A DNA stretch of 64,000 nt from Methylobacterium mesophilicum. GTDB lineage: Bacteria; Pseudomonadota; Alphaproteobacteria; Rhizobiales; Beijerinckiaceae. The stretch is taken from the NCBI RefSeq assembly GCF_022179445.1, contig NZ_BPQU01000022.1:29460-93459 (forward strand), given 5' to 3'. A program made the translations under genes and the position numbers. Shown here one piece after another: positions 25,340 through 34,210 of this stretch (position 1 is the stretch's first letter; every line of letters starts with the position of its first letter). The notes under the pieces are model-generated. The model saw only the letters and a program-made list of their open reading frames with translations, made no database searches and was not told where the DNA came from.

Positions 25340-25839
25340 GCGGCGCGCCGCTGATCGTCAGCGGATGGGCGATCTATGCGCATCCGTTGTTTCTCGATCA
25401 GTTGGAGGACCTGATCTTGCAGGTCGAAGACGCGAAGGCGAAAGATCCCGACGGCTATCGGAAGACGCGCAGCGCGAAGCTGCTGGCCGCAGTGCTGAAG
25501 GTCGCTTTCGCGGTCATTCCCGAGGATCCGACCCGAACCGAGCACCGCCAGGGCGACACGCTTGGCGCCAGGCACAGGCACTGGTTCCGCGCGAAATTCC
25601 TCCAGCAATACCGGCTCTTCTTTCGCTACAGGGACGCGGATGGGCTCAGAGTGATCGTGCTGGCCTGGGTGAACGACGATCGGATGCTGCGGGCCTACGG
25701 AAGCCGATCGGATGCCTATGCGGTGTTCCGGAAGATGCTGCGCTCCGGCAAACCTCCCGACGACTGGAACACCCTGTTGTCGGAAGCGCGCGACGCGACG
25801 GCGCGGAGCCGCCGCGAACGCGTCCGCCCCCGAACCTGA
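25336..25839 (+). CDS. yhaV: YhaV-family ribonuclease toxin
   Basis: The 167-residue product matches the YhaV toxin: MSGAPLIVSGWAIYAHPLFL, then KLLAAVLKVAFAVIPEDPTR, HWFRAKFLQQYRLFFRYRDA, VIVLAWVNDDRMLRAYGSRS and DAYAVFRKMLRSGKPPDDWN. YhaV has a RelE-like fold and cuts RNA at the ribosome, inhibiting translation; PrlF blocks it. Conserved basic and aromatic residues are intact, so it should be active. It lies between the NYN/peroxiredoxin genes and smpB, apparently an insertion in an otherwise conserved block. Confidence 0.9.
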   Translation: MSGAPLIVSGWAIYAHPLFLDQLEDLILQVEDAKAKDPDGYRKTRSAKLLAAVLKVAFAVIPEDPTRTEHRQGDTLGARHRHWFRAKFLQQYRLFFRYRDADGLRVIVLAWVNDDRMLRAYGSRSDAYAVFRKMLRSGKPPDDWNTLLSEARDATARSRRERVRPRT

Positions 25840-25860
25840 AACGGCCGCCGTCCCGAAACC

Positions 25861-26334
25861 CTACCCCCGGTCCCGGAGCAGCCGCGCCCGGTCGCGCTGC
25901 CAGTCGCGCTCCTTGGAGGCCTCGCGCTTGTCGTGGGCCTGCTTGCCCTTGCCCAGCCCCAGCTCGATCTTCGCCCGGCCCTTGTCGTTGAAGTAGATCT
26001 TCAGCGGCACCACCGTGTAGCCCTGGCGCTGGGTCGCGCCGATCAGCTTGTTGATCTGGCGGCGGTGCAGCAGCAGCCGGCGCGGACGCTTGGGCTCGTG
26101 GTTGAAGCGGTTCGCCTCCAGGTATTCCGGGATGTAGCAGTTGAACAGCATCAGGTCGCCGCCGGAGGGGCCCGCATAGGCCTCGCCGATGGTCGCCTTG
26201 CCGCCGCGCAGGGACTTCACCTCGGTGCCGGTCAAGGCGATGCCGGCCTCGAGCGTGTCCTCGATCGTGTAGTGGAAGCGCGCCGCGCGGTTGTCGGCGA
26301 CGACGCGCCGACTGGGCTCCGGTTTCGGGGCCAT
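25861..26334 (-). CDS. smpB: SsrA-binding protein
   Basis: The 157-residue basic protein is a standard SmpB: ARFHYTIEDTLEAGIALTGT, EVKSLRGGKATIGEAYAGPS, LEANRFNHEPKRPRRLLLHR and the C-terminal KGKQAHDKREASKERDWQRD tail that enters the ribosomal A site. It works with tmRNA to free stalled ribosomes. It lies 15 bp after dapA on the same strand, the usual arrangement in Rhizobiales. Confidence 0.97.
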   Translation of the reverse strand: MAPKPEPSRRVVADNRAARFHYTIEDTLEAGIALTGTEVKSLRGGKATIGEAYAGPSGGDLMLFNCYIPEYLEANRFNHEPKRPRRLLLHRRQINKLIGATQRQGYTVVPLKIYFNDKGRAKIELGLGKGKQAHDKREASKERDWQRDRARLLRDRG

Positions 26335-26349
26335 GTTTCGTGACTCTCC

Positions 26350-27249
26350 TCAGCCTTCCAGAAGGCCGGCGTGGCGCAGGGCGTCGTCCACGATGCGGCG
26401 CGTCGCCTCCGAGACCGGCACCAGCGGCAGGCGCAGGTCCTCGGTCATGTGGCCGAGCTTGGCCAGCGCGTACTTGGTCGGGCCCGGGTTGGCCTCGGCG
26501 AACAGCCCGCTCTGGAGCGGGAACAGCCGGTCCTGGAGCGCCAGCGCCTTGGCGTAGTCCCCCGCCAGCGAGGCGTCCTGCAGTTCGGCGCAGAGGCGCG
26601 GCGCGACGTTGGCCACCACCGAGATGCAGCCGTGTCCGCCCTGGGCGTTGTAGCCGAGCGCCGTCGCATCTTCGCCCGAAAGCTGGAGGAAGTTCGCCCC
26701 CATGGCCTGACGCTGCTGGCTGACGCGGTCGATCTTGGCGGTCGCGTCCTTCACGCCGGCGATGTTCTTCAATTCGAACAGGCGGGTCATCGTCTCGACG
26801 CTCATGTCGACGACGGAGCGCGGCGGGATGTTGTAGATGATGATCGGAATGCCGACCGCGTCGTTGACGGCCTTGAAGTGGGCGTAGAGACCCTCTTGCG
26901 TCGGCTTGTTGTAGTAGGGCGTGACCACCAGGACGGCGTCGGCGCCGGCGCGCTCGGCGTGGCGCGCCCGGGCCACCGCCTCGGCGGTGGAGTTGGAGCC
27001 CGCGCCCGCCACCACGGGGACGCGCCCGCCGGCCTCGTCGATGCAGGACTCGACCACCCGGTCGTGCTCGGCATGGGTGAGGGTCGGGCTCTCGCCGGTG
27101 GTGCCGGTCGGCACGAGGCCGTGGCTGCCCTGCTCGATCTGCCAGCGCACGAAGTTCCGGAACGCGGCCTCGTCGAAGGCGCCGTCGCGGAACGGCGTCA
27201 CAAGCGCGGTGAGCGAGCCCCGCAGGCGGCTCCCGGTCATCTCGGTCAT
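26350..27249 (-). CDS. dapA: 4-hydroxy-tetrahydrodipicolinate synthase
   Basis: A 299-residue class I aldolase-type enzyme condensing pyruvate with aspartate semialdehyde, the first step of the lysine/diaminopimelate branch. Conserved features: GTTGESPTLTHAEHDRV near the N-terminus, VVTPYYNKPTQEGLYAHFKA, and the Schiff-base lysine in NIAGVKDATAKIDRV. It forms a block with smpB (downstream) and a divergent transglycosylase gene (upstream). Confidence 0.97.
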   Translation of the reverse strand: MTEMTGSRLRGSLTALVTPFRDGAFDEAAFRNFVRWQIEQGSHGLVPTGTTGESPTLTHAEHDRVVESCIDEAGGRVPVVAGAGSNSTAEAVARARHAERAGADAVLVVTPYYNKPTQEGLYAHFKAVNDAVGIPIIIYNIPPRSVVDMSVETMTRLFELKNIAGVKDATAKIDRVSQQRQAMGANFLQLSGEDATALGYNAQGGHGCISVVANVAPRLCAELQDASLAGDYAKALALQDRLFPLQSGLFAEANPGPTKYALAKLGHMTEDLRLPLVPVSEATRRIVDDALRHAGLLEG

Positions 27250-27467
27250 CTCAGGCGTCCCAAAGAGGCTCAGCTGGGGTCTCGGCGGAATGGCGTGTCC
27301 CGGCGTTCTCGGGGCCGCGCGTCCGGCACGCCGTTCGGCGGCGGACGGGCAGACATAGAAGGTCGCGCCACGGTGCGCAAACAGATCGTGGCGAGGGTTT
27401 ACGGGTTCTTAATGCCCCCGCGCCGATCTTCATTTCTTTCCACTCCGGTCGCGAGAAGGGGGGAAAC

Positions 27468-29840
27468 GTGATCCGAGCCCAGTCGATCCGCGGTCCACTG
27501 ATCCGAGCGCTGGCCTCGACGCGCACGCCGCTGGCGGCGGTCGCGCTGGTCACGACCCTCGGGGTCGTCACGACCCTCGGGGTCGCCCTCGCCGGCCAAG
27601 TCGGCCAGACCGGCACCGACGCGCCCGCCTCGCAGCCGACGCCGCCCTCGAGCGACGCCGCCCTGTCGCCCGCCCAGACCCGAAGCACCGAGGCCGAGCT
27701 TGTCGCCGACCCGGTCGCGGCCGACGCCCTCAAGCTCGATCCGGCCCAGACCGCCAAGGGAGGCGAGAAGGGCTCGGACCGGGGCGAGGAGGCCGCCGGC
27801 AAGATCCCGGCCGCCGCCACCGCGTACGCCTCCGCCGATCCCGACGCCCCCGTGGCGTTCCCGCTGCCCGACGCCGCGGTGACGCCGGCCGCCCCGGTGC
27901 CCGAGGTCCCCGACCCGGGCAAGCCGAAGATCGCGGGCGACACCGATCCGACGCTGCTGCGCGGCGCCATCGACCTCTACCGCAAGGGCCGGGTCGCCGA
28001 CGGCGACCGGATGCGCGACGGCTTCACCGATCCCGCCGCGAAGGCGCTGCTCGAATGGGTGGCGATCCGCGCCGGCGCCGGCATCGGCTTCGCCCGCACC
28101 GTCGCCTTCACCCGGGCCAACCCGACCTGGCCGGCCGGGCCGCTGCTGCGCCGCCGGGCCGAGGAGGCGCTGCTGTCCGAGCGCAAGCCCCCGGCCCTGG
28201 TCCGCGCCTTCTTCGCCACCGCCAAGCCGGTGAGTGCGCCGGGCAAGTTCGCCCTGGCGCTGGCCCTGCGGGCCGACGGCTTCGACGGCGACGCCGCCGA
28301 GATCGTCCACGACCTGTGGCGGACCGAGAGCTTCGGCAAGAGCCTGGAGGCCAAGGTCCAGGATGCGTTCCCGGGCGTGCTCACCCGGATCGACCACCGC
28401 TACCGGATGGAGCGGGCGCTCCTGAAGGACGATTGGGAGAGCGCCGGCCGGGCCGCCGGCTACGCGGGCGGCGGCTATGCCAGCCTCGTGCGCGCCCGCC
28501 GGGCCGTCGAGGACAAGGCCGGCGGGCCGGCCGCGCTCGCCGCGGTGCCGCCCTCCCTGCGCGGGGACGCCTCCTACATCTTCTCCCGGGCGCAGTTCTT
28601 CCGCCGCGCCGACAAGCCCGAGGAGGCCGCCGCGATCCTGGCCACGGCGCCCAGCAACCCGGACGTGCTGGTCGACGGCGACGAGTGGTGGGTCGAGCGC
28701 CGGATCGTGGCCCGCAAGCTCCTCGACCTCGGCGATTCCAGGACCGCCTTCACGGTGGCGAGCGGCCACGCGGCCCGCACCCCCGAGAAGCGCCTGGAGG
28801 CGGAGTTCCACGCCGGCTGGATCGCCCTGCGGTTTGCCGGCGACCCGGCGAGCGCCGCGCAGCACTTCGCCCGGATGGCGACCATCGCGGAGAGCCCGGT
28901 CTCGCTGGCGCGGGCCGCCTACTGGCAGGGCAGGGCGGCCGAGTCCCTCGGCCAGCACGACGTGGCAAAGGCGTTCTACGAGCGCGCCGCCCTGCAGCCG
29001 ATCGCCTATTACGGCCAGGTCGCCCGGGCCCGGCTCGGCCAGACCAGCCTGCCGCTGCGCGCGCCGGCCGACCTCGAAGGCGTGGAGCGGCAGGCGTTCG
29101 AGGACCGGCTGTCGATCCGGGCCCTGCGCCTGCTCGGCGAGGCCGGCCTCAAGGACCTGGCGCTGCCGCTCTACATCGACGCCGCCCGGGACCTCACCGA
29201 CCCGCGCGAGATCCAGGCGCTCGGCGACCTCGCCACCGAGATGAAGGACGCCCGCGCCCTGGTGGCGGTCGGCAAGCTCGCGGTGCAGCGCGGCCTGCCG
29301 CTCGACGCCCACGCCTATCCGACCATCGGGATCCCGACCTACGAGACCTTCACGGCGGTGCCGCAGGTGGAGCGGGCCATGGTCTACGCCATCGCCCGGC
29401 AGGAGAGCCAGTTCGATCCCCGGGCCCAGTCCGGCGTCGGCGCCCGCGGCCTGATGCAGATGATGCCGGCCACCGCCCAGCGCACCGCCCGCCGGGTCGC
29501 CACATCCTTCGACGTCGACCGCCTGACCAGCGACCCCGCCTACTGCGCCAAGCTCGGCCAGGCCCATCTCGGCGAGCTGATGGAGGATTGGCGCGGCTCC
29601 TACGTCCTCGCCTTCGCGTCCTACAATGCCGGCGGCGGCAACGTGAAGAAGTGGATCGACGCCTACGGCGACCCGCGCAAGGGCGAGGTCGACGTGATCG
29701 ACTGGGTCGAGCGCATCCCGTTCACCGAGACCCGCAACTACGTGCAGCGGGTGATGGAGAACCTGCAGGTCTACCGCTCCCGCCTGGACAACCGCAGCGC
29801 CCTGCTGATCGACGGGGATCTGCACCGCGGGGCGCGGTAG
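27468..29840 (+). CDS. Soluble lytic murein transglycosylase (Slt type)
   Basis: A 790-residue periplasmic enzyme that cleaves peptidoglycan glycan strands to anhydro-muropeptides. It begins with an N-terminal membrane/signal segment (residues 15-40), then an Ala/Pro-rich linker, an alpha-helical superhelix (residues about 180-600) and a C-terminal SLT domain with the catalytic Glu646 in IARQESQFDPRAQSGVGARG, then LMQMMPATAQ and YNAGGGNVKKW. Start GTG 27468 has a GGGGGAAA ribosome site. It is divergent from dapA with 218 bp between. Confidence 0.92.
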   Translation: MIRAQSIRGPLIRALASTRTPLAAVALVTTLGVVTTLGVALAGQVGQTGTDAPASQPTPPSSDAALSPAQTRSTEAELVADPVAADALKLDPAQTAKGGEKGSDRGEEAAGKIPAAATAYASADPDAPVAFPLPDAAVTPAAPVPEVPDPGKPKIAGDTDPTLLRGAIDLYRKGRVADGDRMRDGFTDPAAKALLEWVAIRAGAGIGFARTVAFTRANPTWPAGPLLRRRAEEALLSERKPPALVRAFFATAKPVSAPGKFALALALRADGFDGDAAEIVHDLWRTESFGKSLEAKVQDAFPGVLTRIDHRYRMERALLKDDWESAGRAAGYAGGGYASLVRARRAVEDKAGGPAALAAVPPSLRGDASYIFSRAQFFRRADKPEEAAAILATAPSNPDVLVDGDEWWVERRIVARKLLDLGDSRTAFTVASGHAARTPEKRLEAEFHAGWIALRFAGDPASAAQHFARMATIAESPVSLARAAYWQGRAAESLGQHDVAKAFYERAALQPIAYYGQVARARLGQTSLPLRAPADLEGVERQAFEDRLSIRALRLLGEAGLKDLALPLYIDAARDLTDPREIQALGDLATEMKDARALVAVGKLAVQRGLPLDAHAYPTIGIPTYETFTAVPQVERAMVYAIARQESQFDPRAQSGVGARGLMQMMPATAQRTARRVATSFDVDRLTSDPAYCAKLGQAHLGELMEDWRGSYVLAFASYNAGGGNVKKWIDAYGDPRKGEVDVIDWVERIPFTETRNYVQRVMENLQVYRSRLDNRSALLIDGDLHRGAR
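27549..27586 (+). repeat. In-frame 18-bp tandem duplication in the transglycosylase N-terminus
   Basis: A unit of ACGACCCTCGGGGTCGTC is present twice in a row, the second copy ending in a variant GCC, encoding repeated TTLGV in the hydrophobic leader. It lengthens the membrane/signal region by six residues without changing the frame. Confidence 0.65.
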
Positions 29841-29910
29841 GGGCCCGCACACGACGGCGCGGTTCGGGGCGGGCGGGGCGAAAAGTCCCTTCGAACCGGA
29901 TACGCGCATT

Positions 29911-29935
29911 CCCTTCCCCCGCAGAGGGGGGGAGG
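29911..29935. repeat. Dispersed GC-rich palindrome (family A)
   Basis: A copy of the CCCTCCCC-type palindrome (here CCCTTCCCCCGCAGAGGGGG), in the gap after the transglycosylase gene. It is part of the family listed at 14357-14381. Confidence 0.6.
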
Positions 29936-29963
29936 CGGACGCGCGTGGGTCCGCCCGCCTCCC

Positions 29964-30179
29964 TTACCGCCGCTCGTCCTCGATGATGCCGCGGATGACG
30001 GTGAGCGCGCGCGCGCGGCCCTCGCTGGTCCGGATCGCCGACCAGAGCCGCAGGCATTCCTGCGCCCCGGCCTGGCCGTCGGTCGTGCCTTCGTCGTCGA
30101 AGAACCGCTCGACCGGGATGCCCAGGATTCCGGCGAGCGTTAGCAAGGCCTTGGTCCCTGGCTTGTCCGAGCCGCTCAT
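29964..30179 (-). CDS. Short protein resembling an XRE regulator end, possibly truncated
   Basis: From ATG 30179 the product has 71 residues: ALLTLAGILGIPVERFFDDE resembles the segment that follows the helix-turn-helix in XRE-type regulators, then a helical tail (SEGRARALTVIRGIIEDERR). The DNA-binding helices that should precede it are absent. It may be a remnant or a small adaptor protein. The longer frame to 30323 adds arginine-rich, non-conserved sequence. Confidence is low in both function and integrity. Confidence 0.45.
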   Translation of the reverse strand: MSGSDKPGTKALLTLAGILGIPVERFFDDEGTTDGQAGAQECLRLWSAIRTSEGRARALTVIRGIIEDERR

Positions 30180-30338
30180 GACGGACGATCCTCTGCCACC
30201 AAGTCGGTCGCGATCGCGGCGCAATCGGGCTCGACCCTGGGTCCTCGATTCCATGCGCGCTGAGGCCGAACCGATATTCCTGTCTGCGGCGCGCATGAGC
30301 CGGTATAAATCCATCACCGGCATAGTATAAAATAATGT

Positions 30339-30364
30339 ATAAAGATCAAGGCTGCTATCTTTAT
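30339..30364. promoter_or_regulatory. AT-rich inverted repeat before the PAS gene
   Basis: ATAAAGAT (30339-30346) and ATCTTTAT (30357-30364) are exact reverse complements with a 10-base loop, in a notably AT-rich stretch (about 30319-30380) in this GC-rich genome. A regulator site or promoter for the downstream PAS gene is a reasonable reading. Confidence 0.45.
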
Positions 30365-30416
30365 TTAATTCTCAGGGTTACATTTCATACGAACCGAGCC
30401 GGCCCGGAACGCTGCA

Positions 30417-30965
30417 ATGATTTTTTCGACCGATGCGTCTGGTCGGTTCGTCTATCTCAGTGGTGAGTGGTCCGAGATCACGGGGCAGGACCGGTCGGCC
30501 GCGCTGGGTCTCGGCTGGCTCGACCGCGTCCCCGAGACCGACCGGGCGACCATCCAGGACGTGTTCAGCCGGGCCGCGGCCGCCGTCAGCGAATTCAGCC
30601 TGCGCTTCCGGCTGCACTGCGCCGACGGAAGCGTGCGGTGGCTCGGCGCCGGGGGCCTGCCCTCGTTCGGCCCCCCGGATTCGACCTTCCTGGGCTATCT
30701 CGGCTCGATGATCGAGATGACCCCGAGCGCCACGGACGGGATGCAAGCCTACGGCCATGTCGGCCGCTACCTGCCGCCGCCGACGCATCATGCGACCGCG
30801 CCGCAGGATCACCTGGACCGGATCGCCGACCACCTGATCATCGCCCACTCGCTGATCGAGGGCGACGGCGCCAAGAGCGCCCTGCCGGGCCTGCGCGCCG
30901 CCCTGTTCGAGGTCGGGCGCGCCATCGCCCGCCGGAGCACGGAAACGCCGAACGCCTACAACTGA
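30417..30965 (+). CDS. PAS-domain protein without a visible output domain
   Basis: The 182-residue product starts as a PAS domain (SGRFVYLSGEWSEITGQDRS, GLGWLDRVPETDRATIQDVF, FRLHCADGSVRWLGAGGLPS, then GSMIEMTP), covering roughly residues 5-105. It is followed by a helical tail (DHLDRIADHLIIAHSLIEGD, ALPGLRAALFEVGRAIARRS) with no kinase, GGDEF or HTH domain. PAS domains sense small molecules, light or redox state. A stand-alone PAS protein would act through partner binding. Confidence 0.8.
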   Translation: MIFSTDASGRFVYLSGEWSEITGQDRSAALGLGWLDRVPETDRATIQDVFSRAAAAVSEFSLRFRLHCADGSVRWLGAGGLPSFGPPDSTFLGYLGSMIEMTPSATDGMQAYGHVGRYLPPPTHHATAPQDHLDRIADHLIIAHSLIEGDGAKSALPGLRAALFEVGRAIARRSTETPNAYN

Positions 30966-31107
30966 CGGGTCCCCATCGTTCACGGTCCACGACAGGGCAC
31001 AACCGCCGGGTGCCGGACCGGTCGTTGCGGGCGAAGCCGGTGACGAAACGCGACACGCCGCATCCGTCTCGGCAGCAAAACCCGTCGCATCGCAGCTGAC
31101 AGGCGCG

Positions 31108-31167
31108 CTCCCTCCCCCCTCTGCGGGGGAGGGTGGGCCGGCCGTCAGGCCGGGTCGGGAGAGGGGA
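31108..31167. repeat. Dispersed GC-rich palindrome (family A)
   Basis: A CCCTCCCCCC...GGGGGAGGG palindrome followed by TGGGCCGGCCGTCAGGCCGG and TCGGGAGAGGGG, the longer form of the family seen also at 42567-42625 and 55873-55930. Confidence 0.7.
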
Positions 31168-31272
31168 GCCCGGGCTCAGGACATGGCGCGGCCGGCATGA
31201 CGGGCAAAGCTTGTTTCTGCGCCGTCGCTCCCCTTTTGCGGGACTTCGTCCCGGCCCGACCGCCTTCGCGGG

Positions 31273-31298
31273 CCACCCTCCCCCTCTGCGGGGGAGGG
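31273..31298. repeat. Dispersed GC-rich palindrome (family A), short form
   Basis: CCACCCTCCCCCTCTGCGGG followed by GGAGGG. It is the short form of family A, 105 bp from the preceding copy. Confidence 0.65.
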
Positions 31299-31463
31299 AA
31301 CGCGCGTGTTGGCCTCGGACAGATGTATTTTGCGGCCGCGAACCATCCGGACTGCGATCTGTGAATCCGGTAGCTCGTGCGGGGTAGGGGCCCCGCGCTC
31401 CATCCTGCGCCCGCGCCGCCCACACCGATGCGGGCATCCGGTGGCCGCTGCGGGGGCGGGACG

Positions 31464-32171
31464 CTAGCGCTGCCCGCGCCGGAGCAGGAACACCCCCTGG
31501 GCGCCGAACAGGTTCCAAACCCACCAGGGCATGGAGAAGCGCATCGGCCGGCCCCGGCCGTCCAGGGCGGTGGCGGTCTCGATCTCGGCGCCGATGAGCC
31601 GGCACAGGCCGACGAAGTCGCGGATCGTGCAATGGTGGATGTTGGGCGTCTCCCACCAGGCATCCGGCATGATCTCGGTGACCGGCATCCGGCCGCGCAG
31701 GGCCAGCTCCGAGCGCACCCGCCAATGCCCGAAATTCGGGAACGAGATGATCACCTGCCGGCCGATGCGCAGCAGGTGCTCCAGCACGATCCGGGGATTG
31801 CGGGTCGCCTGGATGGTCTGGGACAGCACGACCACGTCGAAGGCGTCGTCCGGATAGTTCTCCAGGTCGGTGTCGGCGTCGCCCTGGATCACCGACAGGC
31901 CCCGGGCCAGGCAGGCGTTGACCCCGTCCCGGGACAATTCGATCCCGCGGCCGTCGATGCCGCGCCGGTCGCGCAGCAGCGCCAGCAGGGAGCCGTCGCC
32001 GCAGCCGATATCGAGGACGCGGGCGCCCGCCGGCATCAACCCGAGCACGACGATGTGGTCGACGCGGGCGCCGCCGCCCTCGGCGGTGCGGGGGAGGGTG
32101 TCGGTGGATTGCCACGGCGCGCCGGGGGCGGCCTTGCCCGAGGAACCCTTGAACAGCATCGAGCCGCTCAT
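31464..32171 (-). CDS. metW: MetW methyltransferase-fold protein
   Basis: A 235-residue protein with an S-adenosylmethionine-binding fold (MPAGARVLDIGCGDGSLLAL) and the MetW-specific run LSQTIQATRNPRIVLEHLLR, ISFPNFGHWRVRSELALRGR, MPDAWWETPNIHHCTIRDF. MetW accompanies MetX in alpha- and betaproteobacteria and is needed for efficient homoserine acylation, probably by complexing with MetX. Its start overlaps the metX stop by four bases (ATGA), so the two are co-translated. Confidence 0.95.
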   Translation of the reverse strand: MSGSMLFKGSSGKAAPGAPWQSTDTLPRTAEGGGARVDHIVVLGLMPAGARVLDIGCGDGSLLALLRDRRGIDGRGIELSRDGVNACLARGLSVIQGDADTDLENYPDDAFDVVVLSQTIQATRNPRIVLEHLLRIGRQVIISFPNFGHWRVRSELALRGRMPVTEIMPDAWWETPNIHHCTIRDFVGLCRLIGAEIETATALDGRGRPMRFSMPWWVWNLFGAQGVFLLRRGQR

Positions 32172-33373
32172 AGGCCGCGGGCCCGGGCGGCGGCGTCGAT
32201 GAAGCCCCGGGCGGCCGAGAACATCGCCGGCTCGTCGAGCAGGAAGGCGTCGTGGCCCTTGTCGGTCTCGACCTCGACGAAGGCGACCGGGGCTGCGGCG
32301 GCGTTCAGGGCGTGCACGATCACCCGGGACTCGGAGGTCGGGAACAGCCAGTCGGAGGTGAACGAGATCAGGCAGAACCGGGTCTTGATCCCCCGGAACG
32401 CGTTGGCCAGCGCGCCGCCATGGTCCTCGGCGAGGTCGAAATAGTCCATCGCCCGGGTGAGGTAGAGGTAGGCGTTGGCGTCGAACCGCTCGACGAAGCT
32501 CAGGCCCTGGTGGCGCAGGTAGCTCTCGATCTGGAAGTCGGCGTTGAACGAGAAGGTCGGGGCCGAGCCGCCCTGGAACCGCCGTCCGAACTTCCGGTGC
32601 AAGGCCGGCTCGGACAGGTAAGTGATGTGCGCGCCCATCCGGGCGACGCCGAGCCCCTTGGACGGCCGTGTGCCCTCCTCGAGGTAGCGCCCGTCCGCCC
32701 AGGCCGGGTCGGCCATGATCGCCTGCCGGCCGACCTCGTGGAACGCGATGTTCTGCGCCGAGTGGCGCGGGCCCGTGGCGATCGGCATCGCGGCGAAGAC
32801 CCGGTCGGGATAGAGCGCCGCCCATTGCAGCACCTGCATCCCGCCCATCGAGCCGCCGATGCACAAGAACAGGTCGCGCACGCCGAGCCGCTCCAGCAGC
32901 ATCATCTGGGCGCGGACCATGTCGCGGATCGTCACCAGCGGGAAGTTCAGCCCGTAGGGCCGCCCGGTGGCGGGATCGATCGAGGCGGGGCCGGTGGAGC
33001 CCATGCACGACCCGATCACGTTCGAGCAGACGACGAAGTAGCGGTCGGTGTCCACCGGCTTGCCGGGGCCGACCAGGGTCTCCCACCAGCCGGGCTTGCC
33101 GGTGAGCGGATGCGGATGGGCGAAATACTGGTCGCCGGTGAGCGCGTGGCAGATCAGCACCGCGTTCGTGCCCGCTTCGTTCAGGGTGCCGGCGGTCTGG
33201 TAGGCGATCTGGAAGGGCGCGAGCTCGACGCCGGCGTCGGTCAGCAGCGGCGCGTCCGCGCCGAACCGCATGACCAGGCTTTTCGGGTCGAGCGCCTGCG
33301 AAGGCTCCGACAGGCGCCCGGTCGTCTCGTCGATCGGGTCCGGCCGCAGGGCCGTGTCCGGTTGGGTATCCAT
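32168..33373 (-). CDS. metX: Homoserine O-acetyltransferase
   Basis: A 401-residue alpha/beta-hydrolase that acylates homoserine at the entry to methionine synthesis. The nucleophile serine is in LCIGGSMGGMQVLQWAALYP, the aspartate in FTSDWLFPTSES, and the histidine in ETDKGHDAFLLDEPAM. Chain layout and size match MetX. The translation overlaps metW. No SAM riboswitch could be recognised in the 150 bp upstream. Confidence 0.96.
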   Translation of the reverse strand: MDTQPDTALRPDPIDETTGRLSEPSQALDPKSLVMRFGADAPLLTDAGVELAPFQIAYQTAGTLNEAGTNAVLICHALTGDQYFAHPHPLTGKPGWWETLVGPGKPVDTDRYFVVCSNVIGSCMGSTGPASIDPATGRPYGLNFPLVTIRDMVRAQMMLLERLGVRDLFLCIGGSMGGMQVLQWAALYPDRVFAAMPIATGPRHSAQNIAFHEVGRQAIMADPAWADGRYLEEGTRPSKGLGVARMGAHITYLSEPALHRKFGRRFQGGSAPTFSFNADFQIESYLRHQGLSFVERFDANAYLYLTRAMDYFDLAEDHGGALANAFRGIKTRFCLISFTSDWLFPTSESRVIVHALNAAAAPVAFVEVETDKGHDAFLLDEPAMFSAARGFIDAAARARGL

Positions 33374-33529
33374 GCGGGACTTGACGACCGTGTGTCGGCG
33401 ATCCCGGTCCGCGGCAGGGGGCGCGGTGTCGCGAGACCCGCCCCACTCGCCCGACGCGGCCAGCGAGACCGGGAGGTAATGCGCGCGGCCGCGAGCGTCA
33501 ACGCGCGCCCATCGCGGAGCGGGACTGGT

Positions 33530-33709
33530 TCAGGCGAGCGGCGCCGCCATCAGCGCCAGCCCGAGGGCGGGAAGGCCGAGCGCCAGGACGGCCCTCGCGT
33601 CGAGCCGGTCGGCGCGCACGCCGCCGCGCCAGCTCCGGCTCGCGACGTTCTCGACGCAGAGCCCGGACAGGACGAGCGCGCACCCGACGATCGCCTGGAT
33701 CGAAACCAT
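33530..33709 (-). CDS. Small two-helix membrane protein
   Basis: A 59-residue hydrophobic protein from ATG 33709: segments MVSIQAIVGCALVLSGLCVE and ARAVLALGLPALGLALMAAP would span the membrane, joined by an Arg/Asp-rich loop. The longer frame to 33931 is not protein-like. No family is recognised. Confidence 0.5.
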   Translation of the reverse strand: MVSIQAIVGCALVLSGLCVENVASRSWRGGVRADRLDARAVLALGLPALGLALMAAPLA

Positions 33710-33858
33710 GGAAACCTCATCGCGCCGGCCGCGCGACGGAACGCGGCCCAGGATCACGGCTGGGGAAGTGCGCGGGGGGGCCGCAGGTTCCTCCGAATCG
33801 CCGCCGGGGCGGTCATACCTTTGGCCCCCCTCCGGTCGCCCCGCGCCTGCCCCCGGCC

Positions 33859-34026
33859 TCAGCGGATCGCGGTCGCGCAGGCGGCGAACACCATCGCGGC
33901 CCCGACCACCGCGATGCAGCCGTTCGCCCACGGGGCGGCCTCCGCCCGGCGCAGCCGACAGTCGGCGGCCACCGAGGTGAGGATCCCGATCAGGAACAGG
34001 CTGCAGGGGATCAGGTCACCGGGCAT
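33859..34026 (-). CDS. Very small membrane protein
   Basis: A 55-residue frame from ATG 34026 with two hydrophobic stretches (PCSLFLIGILTSVAADC and GCIAVVGAAMVFAACATAIR). It sits 149 bp upstream of the other small membrane gene on the same strand. Supported only by hydrophobicity, length and start; function unknown. Confidence 0.4.
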   Translation of the reverse strand: MPGDLIPCSLFLIGILTSVAADCRLRRAEAAPWANGCIAVVGAAMVFAACATAIR

Positions 34027-34210
34027 AGGGATCCGTCCAGAGGAACGCGGGACGCGACGCGTCCGACGCGGCCCCTTCTCTGGGATCAACAGGCCGAAAC
34101 GTGGCGGGTGCCCCGCGGCATTTGCGCGTCGCCGCTGTTCCGCGGGGCGGAGGCTCCCGGCCGCGCCGCGGAGCCTTTCGGCTGCCGCGCGCGCTCCCGG
34201 ACGGTCGGGC

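Larger units (their letters stand above)
30966..31463. other. Intergenic region rich in family A repeats
   Basis: Two family A palindromes occupy 31108-31167 and 31273-31298; the sequence between and around them gives no supportable gene. Frames seen here are arginine/proline-rich translations of the repeats. Confidence 0.55.

Noticed and set aside
31108..31463. Small genes within the repeat block upstream of metW
   Set aside because: All frames are translations of the GC-rich palindromes (repeated PSPAEG-like peptides) also seen at other copies, so they reflect the repeat and not a protein.
33374..33529. SAM-II or SAH riboswitch upstream of metX
   Set aside because: metX in many alphaproteobacteria has one, so the upstream 150 bp was read on the minus strand. 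The conserved GCTAAAAG-type core and pairing pattern were not found, so no call is made. A covariance-model search would settle it.
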